This document shows, in pieces, positions 1 to 13,891 of a DNA stretch of 64,000 nucleotides (position 1 is the first letter of the stretch; each line of letters opens with the position of its first letter). This DNA comes from Formicarius rufipectus (lineage: Eukaryota > Chordata > Aves > Passeriformes > Formicariidae). Both the position numbers and the translations under genes were made by a program. A model generated the notes under the pieces. It worked only from the letters and a program-made list of their open reading frames with translations, was not told where the DNA came from and ran no database searches. The stretch is taken from contig VXAU01001280.1 of NCBI GenBank assembly GCA_013399695.1, forward strand, positions 1-64,000, written 5' to 3'.

Positions 1-2521
1 AACAAAACAAAAACAAAACCAAGTGACAACACAGCAGAAGAGAGTCCTTTGGAGTTGACATTTAAAAAAAGTCATGAATCAGTGTATAAAAATAGCAGGG
101 AACAGTAAACTAAACACACTAGAAGTAGAAACCCCTAGTCATTATCTCCCTGTTTAAAAAAATCATATCAGTGGTGGGTTTCAGATCTCTCTGTGTGTAA
201 AAACACCTGAAATATTTATGGTTAGCAGGGCTTATTCCACAGTTCTCTCTCCAAACGAGATATCCTTCCTGATCTTTACTAAAGATTTTCATGATGTTTC
301 TGGTGCCCCTCTCCTCTACACCAATTTCCATTTTGTATGGGGTAAATTCTGTCACTCAAACACTGCAACTGGTTACTGCCAGCTTAAATTAACTCAGTGA
401 AAAGTGCACATTACCTATAGGCAAACTCCTTCTTTCTCTTTATGGTGAATTTGAATTGTATCTTCAAGATTCAGCAATGGAAAACCCAGAGTTGTTGCTT
501 TGAAGGCTGTGCCATTAATCTGAGTGGTGCCAAAACTGCAAAAATAAAAATGGAGAAAGTAGGAAAAGTCACATGTTTTTTGGTTCCTGATTCAAGCAGG
601 ACTCAGCATTAGCAACAGCAACATTAAGGCAACATCAAGGGAAAAAAATAGAATGAAGAGGAAAGAAAGCCTAACAGCAGTGAAGACAAGTGAGCAGAAA
701 TGTTTTGCAGAACAGGATGGTACTATTGATTTCCAGCCTACGTAATTCCTACCCCAAAGATGGAGAGGGCCGCAGCTTGCAGTACCCAAACGGATGACAA
801 CAGAAAGTAATGCAAGTCTATGGGTGACTGAACACTGTCTGTTTTGCAGCACATGAAGCCATATTTGTCCATGTTTCTAGGAGTTTTCTGACACATGCCC
901 CTACAAGCCAAGCAGAAAAGTGTTTGCTGCCCAGTTTTCATGTAGATATCCTAAAGATGTCCAGACTTACCCAGTACAACTCCACCACGATCCATATTGA
1001 AATTGTGAAATAGTGTTGTTGGTTTACAGGAAGAAACTTGGGCATCAGGACCTGTGTGAATAGGTGTGTACAAAAGGCATATGTGAGAAGAAAGTGACCT
1101 ACCTGCCTTACTGCCTCCAAAGAACAGCCTCACCTTCTCTTCCTACAATACAACGGAGTTCCTGACACTTCCATTTTCATTCTCATTCCTGCTTGCCAGA
1201 GTCCATTGAACGTTTGTCTTCTTGCCTGATGGCTCTGAATTGTCACCTAACAACATATTTCCTCTGCAAATGTTTAGAATGTATTTCACTAAAAGGTATG
1301 TCAAATTAGATACCAACTTGGTATCTTCATTAAAAAAATCAATTATTTCAGTTTTTCTGAAATATTTAGCTGAAGTTGAAAAAGATTAACAAAGAACAGT
1401 ATTGATTTACAGGGTTATCATTATGCATCAGAAATAACATTACTGTCAAGAAATGGAGTTTTTCAATCTTTTAGGACTATTGGTTAGAAATTACTTCGAA
1501 GCTTCCTTCTGACATCTAGAATCCATTTACTACTACTGAAAACTCTGCTTGAAGTTTGAAGGAGATGAAAATCTCACAGTTAATTAATTAATTAGTAACA
1601 AACTGGTAGAAACTGTATAAATTACTGAAGTCATGAGGCAAAAGATCTATTTTGTTTCTTTTTGAGATGTTACTATTTAAATAGCACAAAAGCCCTGTTC
1701 CCTTTGCCCCTATTTATCTTCAGGAAATAATCCTCAAATCTGTATGTATATATGTACTTGGTTTTTACTTAGTCAGGACAGGTGCTTTTTGCTAATTGCA
1801 TTATTTATTTTGTTTATTTGCTCACTGATAACAATAGGTCTTTTGAGGCAGATTTTTCAAGATACTTGAACTCAGCTTCTCATAGAAATTTCAAATGTTC
1901 TCTGCATGGATTATATGACCAGTGGGAACTGGTTTTATGTACTGATTGAGTAGACTTGATAATTTGGCTGATGACTTAGAGACTGTTCTGTATAACTGTG
2001 CATTTTTCCGTAAGTAGGACAACCTTCCATGCCATGCAGGATGTTGAGTTTTGCATGTGATCTGTGCAACAAGATATCTTGTAAAAGAAGTAAAGACGTT
2101 CCTGTACTCAGACAGAAGAAGAAAACCTGCTCCTGATGTGTGGCAGTCCACTAAGTGACACACTTTTTGAGGATGAGAAAGATGATCATGGTTTACTCCT
2201 CTGCACTGAAACAGGGCTAGCGTTATCAGTGTGGGTTCCATGCAAAGCCTGATCTCAGTCTTTTGTGCTCTGCTACTGTCAAGTAAGTTCCTCTGCTCAG
2301 TGATTGAATTTGTAGAAGCAGCCATGTTGACACAGATTCTCTTGGCACACAGGCCTGAATTTGCTTTCAGGGGGGATACTTCAGAAGCCATGTGTCAGGC
2401 TAGAGTTTCCAATGCTAAGCTTTACCAATTCTCTTTATGAAGGCATGAGTAGGAAATTATATTGAAATACTAAACGTCCAGAATATTGCAGAATACTACA
2501 GTCCAGAAATTCAACTATGTC
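1..2521. other. Noncoding DNA, no gene recognised
   Basis: AT-rich sequence beginning with an A/C simple run (AACAAAACAAAAACAAAACC). The longest open frame lies on the minus strand at 1891-2391 (166 codons). It has no recognisable domain, signal or membrane segment, and its ATG has a C at -3 (weak Kozak context). The plus strand of the same stretch is also partly open, so I do not call a gene. The 1560-1610 region holds a short TTAATTAATTAATTAG run. Nothing else is identifiable up to the CR1 fragment. Confidence 0.6.
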
Positions 2522-3105
2522 CTGAGGTGCTTGAAAAGAATGGCCAGCAGGTTGAGGGAAGCAACTCTGTCCCTCTACTCTGCTTTGTTGAGATCCCACC
2601 TAGGTCTGGTGTCTCCAGAGCAGGAAGGACATCAATCTGCTGGAGTGAGTCCAGAGCAGCACCATCAAGATGATTAGAGGGATGGAGTACCTCTTCTTTG
2701 AGGAAAGACTAAGAGAATTTGGTTTGTTCATCTTGAAAAAGAAAAGGTTTTGGAGTGACTTGATTGCAGCCTTCCAGTACCTGCAGGGAGCCTTCAAGAA
2801 AGATGGAGAGAGACTTTTTACAAGAGCATGTAGTGGCACGACATGGGGGAATGGATTCACACTAAAAGAGGGTAGGTTTAGATTAGACATTAGGAAGACA
2901 TTCTCTACTGTGAGGGTGGTGAGGCACTGGCACAGGTTGTCCAGAGCAGCTGTGGATGCCCCATCCCCAAATGTATTCAAGGCCAGGCTGGATGGAGATC
3001 TGAGTAACCTGAACTAATGGAAGGAGTCTCTGTCACAGCAGAGTGGTTGGGAACCAGGTGATCTTTAAGATCCCTTCCAACCCAAACCATTCTATGATTC
3101 TATGA
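2522..3105 (+). mobile_element. CR1 LINE, 5'-truncated 3' fragment (dead)
   Basis: CR1 is the main avian non-LTR retrotransposon. This copy keeps only the C-terminal end of ORF2 and the 3' end. The frame at 2670-3017 reads like the CR1 ORF2 terminus: residues FRLDIRKTFSTVRVVRHWHR, then SRAAVDAPSPNVFKARLDG, ending LSNLN. The upstream part (2522-2667) encodes the matching TLSLYSALLRSHLG-like stretch in another frame, so the copy is frameshifted. The element ends in TCCCTTCCAACCCAAACC followed by ATTCTATGATTCTATGA, the diagnostic CR1 3' hairpin and octamer tail. The 5' boundary is approximate and no target duplication is evident. It shares the exact stretch TTTTTACAAGAGCATGTAG with the copy at 52.6 kb, so both probably belong to one subfamily. 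Confidence 0.95.
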
Positions 3106-6100
3106 AGTCCTAAACAATTTTCTGTTGCAATGAATTATTCTAGAAAATACAGAGGGGAATTCATCATTGCTGGTCTTGAAAATAGGGACCAGAGAGCATG
3201 ACAGTGTCTGTCCTTCAGTTAGGAAGTAAGCAAATGCACAGTAGGTAATATTTGCTTTTATTTCAGGTTCTCATGTTTCACATGGTAAGTTCACATGTGG
3301 AACCTTTCTTCTGGATCTACAAGTATCTAATATATTTATCTGCAATTTGTGTATGAGCTCTCTAACTAGACTAACATTTGTCACTCCAATTCCAAACTCC
3401 AGTTGTGAGTTGAAAATTCCCACTTAAAAGAGGAAAACCAAAGACCTGATATCTCATTCTAACAGTTATTTTAAAGAATGCAAAATATTACTGGCCAAAT
3501 GGACAAAAAAGCAACTCTGCCCAGGACTTGTATAAAAATGATTGGGATGGTCTGCTTTAGGCTGCTGCATATTCTAAAGCCTAAACTAAGAGAAGAATCT
3601 TTCAATTTAATAAAAAGTGCTTTGAAAGTTGCTAAGCAACTTCTAGAAACTTTGCTTTTTAAGAAATCCATTTGTTTGTTTAATTTCAGAGAAAAGGTTG
3701 CATGTCGTTATCTAAGTCACATAAATCAAAAGAGAAATGCATACAGAAAATGTAATAGGGCATTTCAACATTTTATTTGCTTTCTTAGGTTTTGCAATTA
3801 AAGCCCCTTTAATGGTCTTGTGAAGTTTCATCAAGTACTCAACAAATGTTATTTATGTATGAAACTTCAACAGATTATTGACTACGCAAAAACCAAAGGA
3901 AAAATTAAACACGTTTGTCATATGGTATGTGTTTATCTTAACCTTTCTTCTTCAAAAATCTTATCTACTAAGTACTTTTATCAGACACTAATTATACTCC
4001 CTCTGAAAAGAATTTCTCCAACACCCTTCAGTGCCTACACCCTTTAATCATATCTCATTACATCTACCTAATCCATCTCTTTTTCACATTGCCAGGGCTC
4101 ATTAATAGTTTTAAAAGCTGGTCCTGGATATTATCTTTTCTTTCTATAGAAATATAAATGACACCTATATAGTTTTTTTTCTAGATTTCATAGGCATTTG
4201 TAATTAGATCAAAAATTGTTTGGCAATATTAAGATATGATCTAAAAGTAAATTTAAAATGTATAATAGAACAGCAGTAGAATGTTGTAAGTCTTTTCCCA
4301 AATGGTTGTTTTTATAAGCTATTTTAACAGTGGGTGAGTGATTACTTTGAAAGGAAGCAATCCTTGACTAAAATTTAGCAGATATTGTGCTTCACAGACA
4401 TATTGTAGAGGACATCTTGTAAACACTGTGGGTATTCCTAAGACTCTCTACATGACCGTGAAAGAGAAAAAAAAAAAAAAACCAAGGAAATGATGGGGCC
4501 AACAAATGTCTTTCCTTTATCCCTTATCCCTATGCTGTGTGCATGCCTTATATCACTGCAGTGTGAAAAGCTCATAGAAAATGCCTCTAGTATAGTATCA
4601 ACTAAAGTGAGCTGATGCCACAGAATGAATATTTGGTGTCAAATTTTGTTGGTTTTTTTTTTTGTTTCCTGTTCTCAAATAGTATGCAAACAGGCTACAA
4701 AATTCTCTACTACTGTTACACTTTAAAAGTATTTGTAAATCACTTCAGTGGATAATCCTCAACCTATAGACCCTCCTGTTTGTTGTGATTTTTGACAATT
4801 TATAATCTACATTGTGTTAATTGAGATATGTGAATTAACTTTTGCTCCTGTTTCCTGTTTTTAGAATGATTAGGTCTGCATTATTCTATCTTGCCTCAGC
4901 TTAAAATCTGAGTAGAGCCATAAAATCATGTAGTACCGGTTCATTTTTAAAAATCTTAACATGTCATTTTCATGGCTTTGAAGTAAAACCAGTTTCCAAA
5001 TTTCATCTAGGAAGACCATTTTCTTCCAGATCTGAGTGGAGGAACCACTAAGAGGGATTTTTTTTCCCTCCTTTTGTAATGAATAATACTATTATGTTCT
5101 GTAGATTATCTGGCAGTTTTATTTAATATATTACAATTAATACTTGAGGAATCAGTGACATTTTTTCTCAACCTCTGATGCACCTTAATTCTAGTTTTTG
5201 ACTATAAATCCTAAATTAAGTTAATCCTCTGATTTAGGGAAGCTTTTTTTTAAGAACCATGGACACAGTTTGAGCATACATCTGCTCACACTCTAATTCC
5301 TTAGAGATAGGAGGTGCAGCCAACAACTTTCTGAATTTCAGTGATTCTGGGTTGACCAAGGCAACATCATATCACTGCTGTATCTATTTAATGCCTACTT
5401 GCAGTCATAGTGGCAGCCTTATGAATCCTTTCAGTTCCATCTTCTTATCCAGCAATGCAAAATTCAGATTTTTTTTTTTTTACTCCTTAAATCAAAAAAA
5501 TTTGGCAAAAGTCAGTATAAATGTGAAATTAAAATATATTTGCAGGCAATACCTCATACACACACAGTCAAAATAACTGATGCTATTCAAAAAGCAATTG
5601 AGCATAATCCTTAGTGTCATCTGAGTATATGGTACTGGTTTGCTATGCTTGTAAGTACTGCTCCTTTTCTCTAAAAAGCTGATTTATGTAGGCCAACACA
5701 AGAAATGCAAAAAATCGTTGATTTAAAAATTACAGTCAACTGGAATTTGCTTTTGGGACTACTAATGAATTCAAGTTAAAAATATTTTTGTATGTGTTTC
5801 TTATTGCAGATCTACTATATTGTTTTCAGGAAACAAACAGAAAATATAACACCTAGAACTAGGCTAAAGGTAGCATATTATTTCCCAGTCTGTGACAGGT
5901 ATGGCTTGAGAAGTTTTTTTGTTTCACAGAGAAGAAATAAAACAAAAATAAAAATTGGAAATAAATGGAAATAAACCGTAACTATGTGGAACATTTTTTA
6001 TGTCATAAAATTGCATATTTCTGTTTTGGGATTAAACTGTGTGTGTGTGTGCATGTATTTCTCTTTCTACCCCTTTGTTTCACTCTCTGATTAGGAAATG

Positions 6101-6658
6101 ACTAAATAGACAAGCCAGGAACATTCCCATTTTAAACATCATTAAGACTGACACATTTTTATGGAACATTTTGGCTTCAATGGAAAGACATATTTAGATG
6201 AGGGAAAAAAAAGTCAATTAAAGTATAACTAGTTACAAATCCAGTCAAACTGATATTCATATTCAAATTTGGACTAATATTTACATGACATTTTTTCTAG
6301 AGATTCTTCAAATAATTTGAATAGATCTGTGTAATACCAACAGCTCTCTACCCAACAAGGAACTTACATTGCAGTAAGATATGTCTGGGCTTCACAGAGA
6401 ATGGGAAGCTGTGGATATTTCTAGTGTATTTGCTCATCCACGCAGCCTCTGCCATTGTATTCACTGTGTTATGGTCACTTCAGGAACTATATCTAAATGT
6501 TGTTATTGAACTTTATTAAGGACAGAATTCCTTCACAGTCCCTACTGATGCTTTCTTTTCATTAGCTTTCAGGTTTTGTGTTTTCCTTTTTAATATAGCT
6601 AGGCCTAAAGTTANTAAAGAGATTTGGAGAGGGGAAAAGCAGTTTGTTTACCCCTTTC

Positions 6659-6695
6659 AAAAAAAAAAAAAAAAAAAGAAAAGAAAAAGAAAAAA
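6659..6695. repeat. Poly-A / purine-rich simple repeat
   Basis: A run of about nineteen A residues followed by GAAAAG/AAAAAG units. It lies 45 bp after the ambiguous base at 6614. It is not attached to any recognisable retrotransposon, so it is called a simple repeat rather than a retroposon tail. Confidence 0.8.
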
Positions 6696-9600
6696 GTGTG
6701 TCTTTTCTTCTATCCTGCTTTATATGTTGTTTGGCATCTGCCACTGACTAGATTATGGTAGGAGGATTGTTTAATGGCCACAGGGTTGCTATAAACATCA
6801 TTGTCTTCAGAAATTAGTGCAGAATATTTACAGTTAGTTTTTCATTTCCTTAGCTGCAAATATAGGGCACAGAAAATGTCTAATTCAGGAATAATAAATT
6901 CTTTGGAAATCTTGTCTTTCTAAACTAAGCCACTTGTTTTTCTTTTTTTTGCACTTTAAGTCTGTCTAAAATAAAGGAAAACACTGAACCGTAACAAAAA
7001 CCCCTTATATATTTCAGTAGAGAGCATCTTACTCTCTTTGAAATTAGAGATCAAAACCAATCCCTGCCTTTAGAAGAACATGTTCCACTAATATGAATGG
7101 AATCTTAAATTAATGAAACATCATTATTTTCAGTTTTTGTAATTTCAGAATGATCAGATGGTTGGTTTAGACATCAGGATTTCTAAAGGAGAGCACAAAA
7201 CATTAGAACTGAAGAAGAAAACTGATAATTAAGTCCAAGATATGAGCTAAAGTAATAATATTACAACAAATATCTGATTCAACAGTCATTCTGTATTCAG
7301 AAGAGTTATGAAGGTATTCTATGATTAAAAGCCTGTTTACCTGCTTGCTCTTCAGACATGGGATGAATCACCACAGGACCTTGAAAGATGGGTTCTTCAA
7401 ATTTGTAAGTATTGCAGAGCACCAAATGCTAAGCTTACCTGCATTATCTACATGTATTTTAATAAAAAGAAGTTACTGGATTTTAGAGTACAGGTTACAA
7501 CAGACATAGAATTATCATGTTTCTTGGAAAGGACATTTGCTTATATGTAGACTGACATTTGATTTGCGTTTTGGAATCACATATTTTGGTTTATTGAGGA
7601 TGAAATAAAGAGGAGGGATGAAATAAAGAAATGGAAATAATGGTGATAAAAGTAGAGTTATTAGTTAAATGTATAACTTGAGTTAGTAAAACAGTTTATA
7701 GATTAAGTGGAACAACTTTCTAACTAGAAAGATATTTTGCAGAGAAATATTAGAAGGCTACCATGAAGGATTGATCTGTTAGTATTGTTGTCTCTTCAAT
7801 TCCCTGCTAACCAGTTGTTTTAATTTATGTGTTTAACACTGTCTGCTCAGCCTATACAGAGCCATAATAATAAAGTCTGCTCACCTTTCTCTTCAACAGA
7901 CTTCACAGGATGTACTAGCAAATACGAGTAGTTGGTTTTGATTTCTTTATATCCTTTGTAGAATGATGAATCTTGGTAAGATATGTCATAGAATACTCTA
8001 AGGAACTCTTCTATTATCAGGAAAAAGAAAAAATCATCTTTGACAATCCATATAAATTTTGCCTCCCAAGTAAATTAATGATTCCAAATTATGCACTAAA
8101 CTTCATTAACTTTCTTCATGAATAATTCCACTGACATCCAAGAAATTTCTGTGTGAGAGAGTGAGAAGACTTGTCCTTTTGTATTATACTTGCTTGTATA
8201 AATGTAAATAAATTAAAAGGAACCAGTTTACTGTCCACATTTGACAAAGGAACATAATACTTTTTAAGCTTATTGAAGTTTTCAGGTTACTTAAACAATG
8301 TTCATATTTGACTCAAATGTGACTGAAAATATTCTTAATGAGCAACCTACAACCTGTTATAGATGTTGGGCAATGATACAGAGAACCGGTATAATACACT
8401 CAAATCCTTGAAGAGTCTCATTAGCTTCAGTAGGAAAAAATATGAAAGTTTTTTTTTTATTTTAAAGAAGAGAAACACTCAAGTATCACATGGTGACATT
8501 TTTTTCATTTCAGTATAAACTTCATTTTAAGTCAGTTGTTAAGAAAAAAAAAAAAATCATACCTTTAATGATCACAAGTTACCGGTGGACATTACTTAGA
8601 GTTTGTTTCAATTTCCTGCTATCATTGGAGTAACCATCTAAAACAAATATAAGTTTAGCTATAGTTTCTTTGTCAAAACTGTATCTGTTAATTTTTCTTC
8701 TTTGGTCATACACCAGCTAAATAAGCAAGGTTTTTCTTTAGCACATGAAGGTATGTCATGGTATAACTTTAAAGTTAATTAACATTCGTTGGCAAGTCAT
8801 TTAAGATTGTATGTAAGTTGACTTAAATACGTATCTTCCAAAAAGTTGCTGTATTTTTTCCATTTGTTGCACTGTGGATTTTGTGCTTAGCATCTGACAT
8901 GTTTTCTCAACTATTGCTTTTTAATAAAAACACAAAAGTACTCTGGGGAATGTGATAAAAGCAAAAATTGTATGATCTCTGCAAAGTAAATAACAGCATG
9001 GAAATTGTCATATCTGGATCAAACATACTTTGTCTATTTACCTAAATGAATATATCTAAACACAGGTAATTGGGATTGTATATCAATGTATGTTTGTTTT
9101 AACAGCTTTCCCTTTTACACCGATAATTTCATTTGATCATAAATATTTAAATGATGTATCCTGATTTTCTCTATTTCAAACAAATAAGAGTTGAGATTTT
9201 TTTTTTTTTTTTGCATGTGTCTCATCTTTTTTTCTATTAACACCTTGAAACCTTTCTTTCTCTTTCAGGGAAATCGTTATAATTTAAATTTATTAATGGT
9301 ATACATGCAGAAAATAACGGAACTTGCTTTTGCAACAACAGAATAAAACTAGCAACAATGTTGATGTAAGCAAAACTTTAGAAACAATATATGTGATTCA
9401 ATGTAGGCAAAATTTTGCTTCTATTAAGTAGACTTCTTACCTGAGCAAGCCATTTGAGCTTAAGCATTGGTTCTGTGTCTAGCTATAAGAATATGCTTAT
9501 AAAATATTTTAATTCAAAACTACCAGTAAACATGCTAAAATTGTGATTATTTAAAACACACTATCATAAAAATAATTTGTTCTAGGATTTTCATATGATT

Positions 9601-12478
9601 GATTTAAATTTTTTTAACCATCTTGGGATTTGAAGTAGAAATTATCATGGGAAGATACTTTTAAAATTACATTTGTTCTCCTTTATCAGTAAAAATAATT
9701 TTTAATAACTATAAAGAGAGAGACTTAAAATTTTTGTTTTAATTCTAGTTACATGCATCATTTTGAAATTAAGATAATCATAACTCCTTGTAGAGCTGAA
9801 AATATTTTCTATAAATTTGGTCACAGGTCCTACTATTCAATTAATATAATCATACCTTCTTCTGCTGAAAATAAAGCAGTTGTTTAATTAAACATGCCAG
9901 TTGTTTATAATATAATGTTACAGAAATACTTGTTTGAAAGAAAGGCTAAAGATTTATATCAAACATTTCAATCTGACAAGTAAATTACATTTCCTCTATC
10001 ATAAAGAAAGGTAAGGCAGGAAAATGGTTGCAATATAAGAGTAACTAAGGCTGTTGCACTGAGGAGAAGCACACTTGTTCTCATTACTTGGAGATATGAT
10101 ATGCATCAGTCTACAAAGGTGACCTTTTACACTCTAGAGATTCAAGCCAAACATTTTACCTCCTTAAAACAGGGAAATAAACATTATTTTGAAAGTGGAA
10201 CTCTAATAGCTAATCAGTTCAAAGATGAGAGAAAAATTGTAAGATTTTCAATTTAAAAAGTGAACAGAATGCAGTATCTGTACCAACGTCTTTAATGAAA
10301 GCAAGAATGAAATTTTCTCTAAGGGTCTAAAAAAGCCTTCCTATCCTCACTTCCTTCTTCAATCTCAAATTGTGATACTGTGTGTCTAAGACCTGAAAGA
10401 TGCAGGGTGCAGGAGTCATCTCTCCAGTACTGAAGCTGGAGCATGAGTTGAAGCTTATCCCATTTCCTGTTGGAAGCTCTGATACTGGAAATGAGCACTT
10501 CATAGTCTTCAGGATTTTATTGAAGAAGTCTAGTTGTTCTTTAAACTAAACATATATTAATTTAATTTTTTGAAATGAAAACATATTTTCAAAGGGCTTT
10601 AACCAATCTGTGTTATCAGGATGTGCAGTCAGAGCTTCTGCATGTCTCCCTGTTTCAAATCAAAAAACATCTTTGATAATAAACAGATCATTTGAGAGAA
10701 TGAGGCAACAATATCAACCTGTCATATGAAGCTCTTTCTAATCCTGAAAGACTAGTGCACTGTGTTTTCACAAGTCAGCCTAGGCAAAATGCATGGACTT
10801 GTCTTGGTAACTGAAGGAAAAGAAAGTTTTGCTGCTTCCATCATATAATTAGCATAACAGAATAAAAAAAAAAAAAAAAAAGTTAGCTGCAATGATGCTT
10901 TATGCCTACTCTTCAGTGTGACTTTGCATGGACTTTTATTTTTCCCTTGTGGGCCACAAGAATGAAGATGGGTATGATTTTTGCAAGGGTGAAATAGGTT
11001 GTCTGTCAATTGGGTTTGGCGACAGGCTGTCTGCAGGCCGTAAGATGATCTGCATAGTGCCAGAGGAAAGCAGGCAGAATTCCTGGCTTGCAAGCACAGA
11101 TATTGATCTACCTTAGCCACCTAAACAATGCCTCACCTGTTTGCCTTGTCCATACCTTATTTTACGCAGTCTAATGCTTGTTTTGTTTGACTTTTCTTTT
11201 ATTTCTGTGGATCTGAGCTTTGATACACTTTGGGGAGTACATAAACACAGTGTTGTACTTGAACATCACCATCCTGCAGAGTAATCTAGTGACTCTGGAC
11301 CACCCCTCCCTGCATGAGAACAGCACTGTTATTGAAAATTATGAGCGAGCAACTAAGTAAGTAGGCCACATACACAAGCGTTTGATCTATCAGACTAGTG
11401 TCCAATGACATTGAATGTGAGATGCTACTAATTACTGTACTATGTACTCCCAGTTAAAATTTCTTAAATTGGAGCTACTAAAAGGATTTATTTTTATACT
11501 TTTTTTTTTCAGCTGATGGTTACAAGATAAGCCACCATGGAGTTTAGAATCTTATCTACTTATTTTGAAAACAACTATGTTATTGTGTACTGTCTCAAGC
11601 AGGAATGAAATAGAAAATGGCATTAATTTTCCCAGTAAACTATAGCATAAATATTTTACCACCATTTATTATTAGTTTGCCATTTCCTGCTGACAGCAAT
11701 TCCAACTTTGCCAGCAGGCACTGTGTCTCACAATCATATTGTATTTGGAACAAATTAAGACAAACACAATTTCTTTTAAAATAAATGAACAGAATTTGCA
11801 ACAAAAAAATTCTTCTGAAGCTAAATGAGCATTTCTTTTAAGTGCTGACACTTAGTATTATTTAATTTGCATACAGCACATTTCACTTTTACTGGAAAAC
11901 AATGAAGTTAACGAAGAACTAAGTCATCTGTACTTTCAGGGATAATTGAACATTGCTCGATTTAGAACTGTTTTACATTAGTGCTGTGAAGGAGCAGCCT
12001 ACATCGTGGTAAGTTTGTCAGCGGTTTTGAACACAAGCATACTTTTGGCCCAGTGATATATGAAGTGGATGGATCAAAATGGAATACAAAATAGATTGTA
12101 ATGACACTGAAGTTGAGCTGATATAGAAATACTTTAAATAGTGTGACACTGAGTCCCTTACTTCCTATGAGACATAATCCTCACTTCATAAGATCATTTG
12201 ATGTTTTAAGGCTAATAAAGAGAGAAAAATCCCAATTTCTTACAGATTTTCTTTTATCTGGATACTTACTCTTGGGCACTAAAGTATTTTCCTGGATGAA
12301 GCAAGACAAATAAAGAAAGATATTTATGCTGGGATTACATTTCAGTCTGTTACAGTTGTATGAAACTGCAGTGAATACAAGATTTTGGCCTAATCCCCAA
12401 AGGCTTTGAAGACACACTCTACCTATAGCACTGATCTTGAGAGTGTGAGTTGTTTGGGTTTAGTGGGTTTTTTATACT

Positions 12479-12508
12479 TTTTTTTTGTTTTTGTTTTTGT
12501 TTTTTACG
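12479..12508. repeat. T-rich (TTTTTG)n simple repeat
   Basis: Ten T residues followed by three TTTTTG-type units. Low-complexity DNA with no flanking element recognised. Confidence 0.8.
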
Positions 12509-13851
12509 CTTATAGGGTAGAAGTGGATAATATATTTGGATTTCTGGTGTATAAAATTACAATTGAAACATAGTACAGAAATTAAAAACTTAGATATAGA
12601 ACTGTATTGCTTCAGAGATAGGAGTTGATCCAACTTGTTTATGCCTCACTTAAGCTGAGTTTGATTTAGATGTGAAAACTTTGAACTGTCCATTGCCTTC
12701 TTGATTCCTCCCCTCCTTGCTGAGTTCATTCTTACTGAAAGTGCCCAACTGATAACATAGGTACCAAAAGTCTGCATGTTTCTACAGAGTACATGTACCA
12801 TGTCTAAGAAATTTCCCTGTAAAATTCGGCAGATATCCTCCAACTTTTAAGTCAAAGTGCCCACCCTTACGAATGAAAGACTGATTTAACCTCTCCCTGC
12901 TGATTCATTCTTTGGCCGCCCAGCTGGGGATATCAACTGTGGTAGTAATTCTTCTTTAAATAATTTGGAAGTGTGACAAATTGTAGCTGCCTCAGAAATT
13001 TTGTAGTCAGAAAAAACCCCTCAATTTTAAAATATATTCCTTTAAAAAAGTTTAATAAGCAATACAATTAGCTAAGCACTTACATTTTATTAGCAATAGC
13101 AAGTAAAATTAATAAGTAAATTCAATGAAAAAATGATTATGTGTCACAGTATATAGTTTTTACATTGACATTTCACATAATCTGACTTTGCTGAGAGGAG
13201 AAATCACTCGTCTGTTAAAATTACTTTTTAAAAGCTGTCAAAATTGGAAAACCTGCTGTCAAAAATATGATGAGAAAAGTTTAAAAATGGTAAAGTATGT
13301 TGACTTAGACAAAAAATATTACCTTTAGAGTGGAAAACTTGAATATTGTATCATTATCTTCTACACAGAGGAAAAATGTTATCTTTTTCCAAGCCATCCA
13401 TTTTTTTTTTTTTTAAAACAGATTTATATTTTGCATTTACATTTCAATATGAATGGGGCTTCATCCAATTTATGCTGCAGCAGAAGCAGGTATTTGAACA
13501 TTTAGATTTTAATAGTATGCTTGCATTTAATGATTTTTAGAAATGACAATATTCACAGCTGTCTAAGGGTGAAGTCCACTGTTCATATACACTGGTCCTG
13601 CAAACTGCTGTATACAAAGACCCTTGGAGGGGAGTTTGACTGCTGGCAGAAGGAAGTCCATACACATCTCCCAGTCTGCCTCCAGGTAGCATGTTTGACA
13701 TCCCCAGTGATCACAGATGCTGCTTCTTCAGCATGTCACCACTGTGTTTAAGAAGGACAGTTTCAAAGAAGGTGACACTTCAGTCTCCATGTACATTCAG
13801 TCTTTGGCCTCTTTGTTGAGACTGCCAGCAACAATGCCAATTAGAGATATT

Positions 13852-13891
13852 AAAACAAAACAAAACAAAACAAACAAACAAACAAAAAACC
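13852..13891. repeat. (AAAAC)n/(AAAC)n simple repeat
   Basis: Four AAAAC units grade into four AAAC units and then A6. This is compound low-complexity DNA. It follows a GC-richer stretch (about 13560-13840) that has no recognisable content. Confidence 0.9.

Noticed and set aside
1891..2391. 166-codon minus-strand open frame, the longest in the window
   Set aside because: No recognisable domain, weak start context and no visible splice or promoter support. With local composition a frame this long is only mildly unexpected in 64 kb.
6600..6700. Poly-A run as the tail of a processed pseudogene
   Set aside because: No coding-like or transcript-like sequence precedes it and no target duplication is visible.
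10752..11120. Overlapping open frames on both strands (122 and 62 codons)
   Set aside because: The minus-strand frame ends in a poly-Phe run encoded by an A-tract and neither product resembles a known family, so these look like chance frames.
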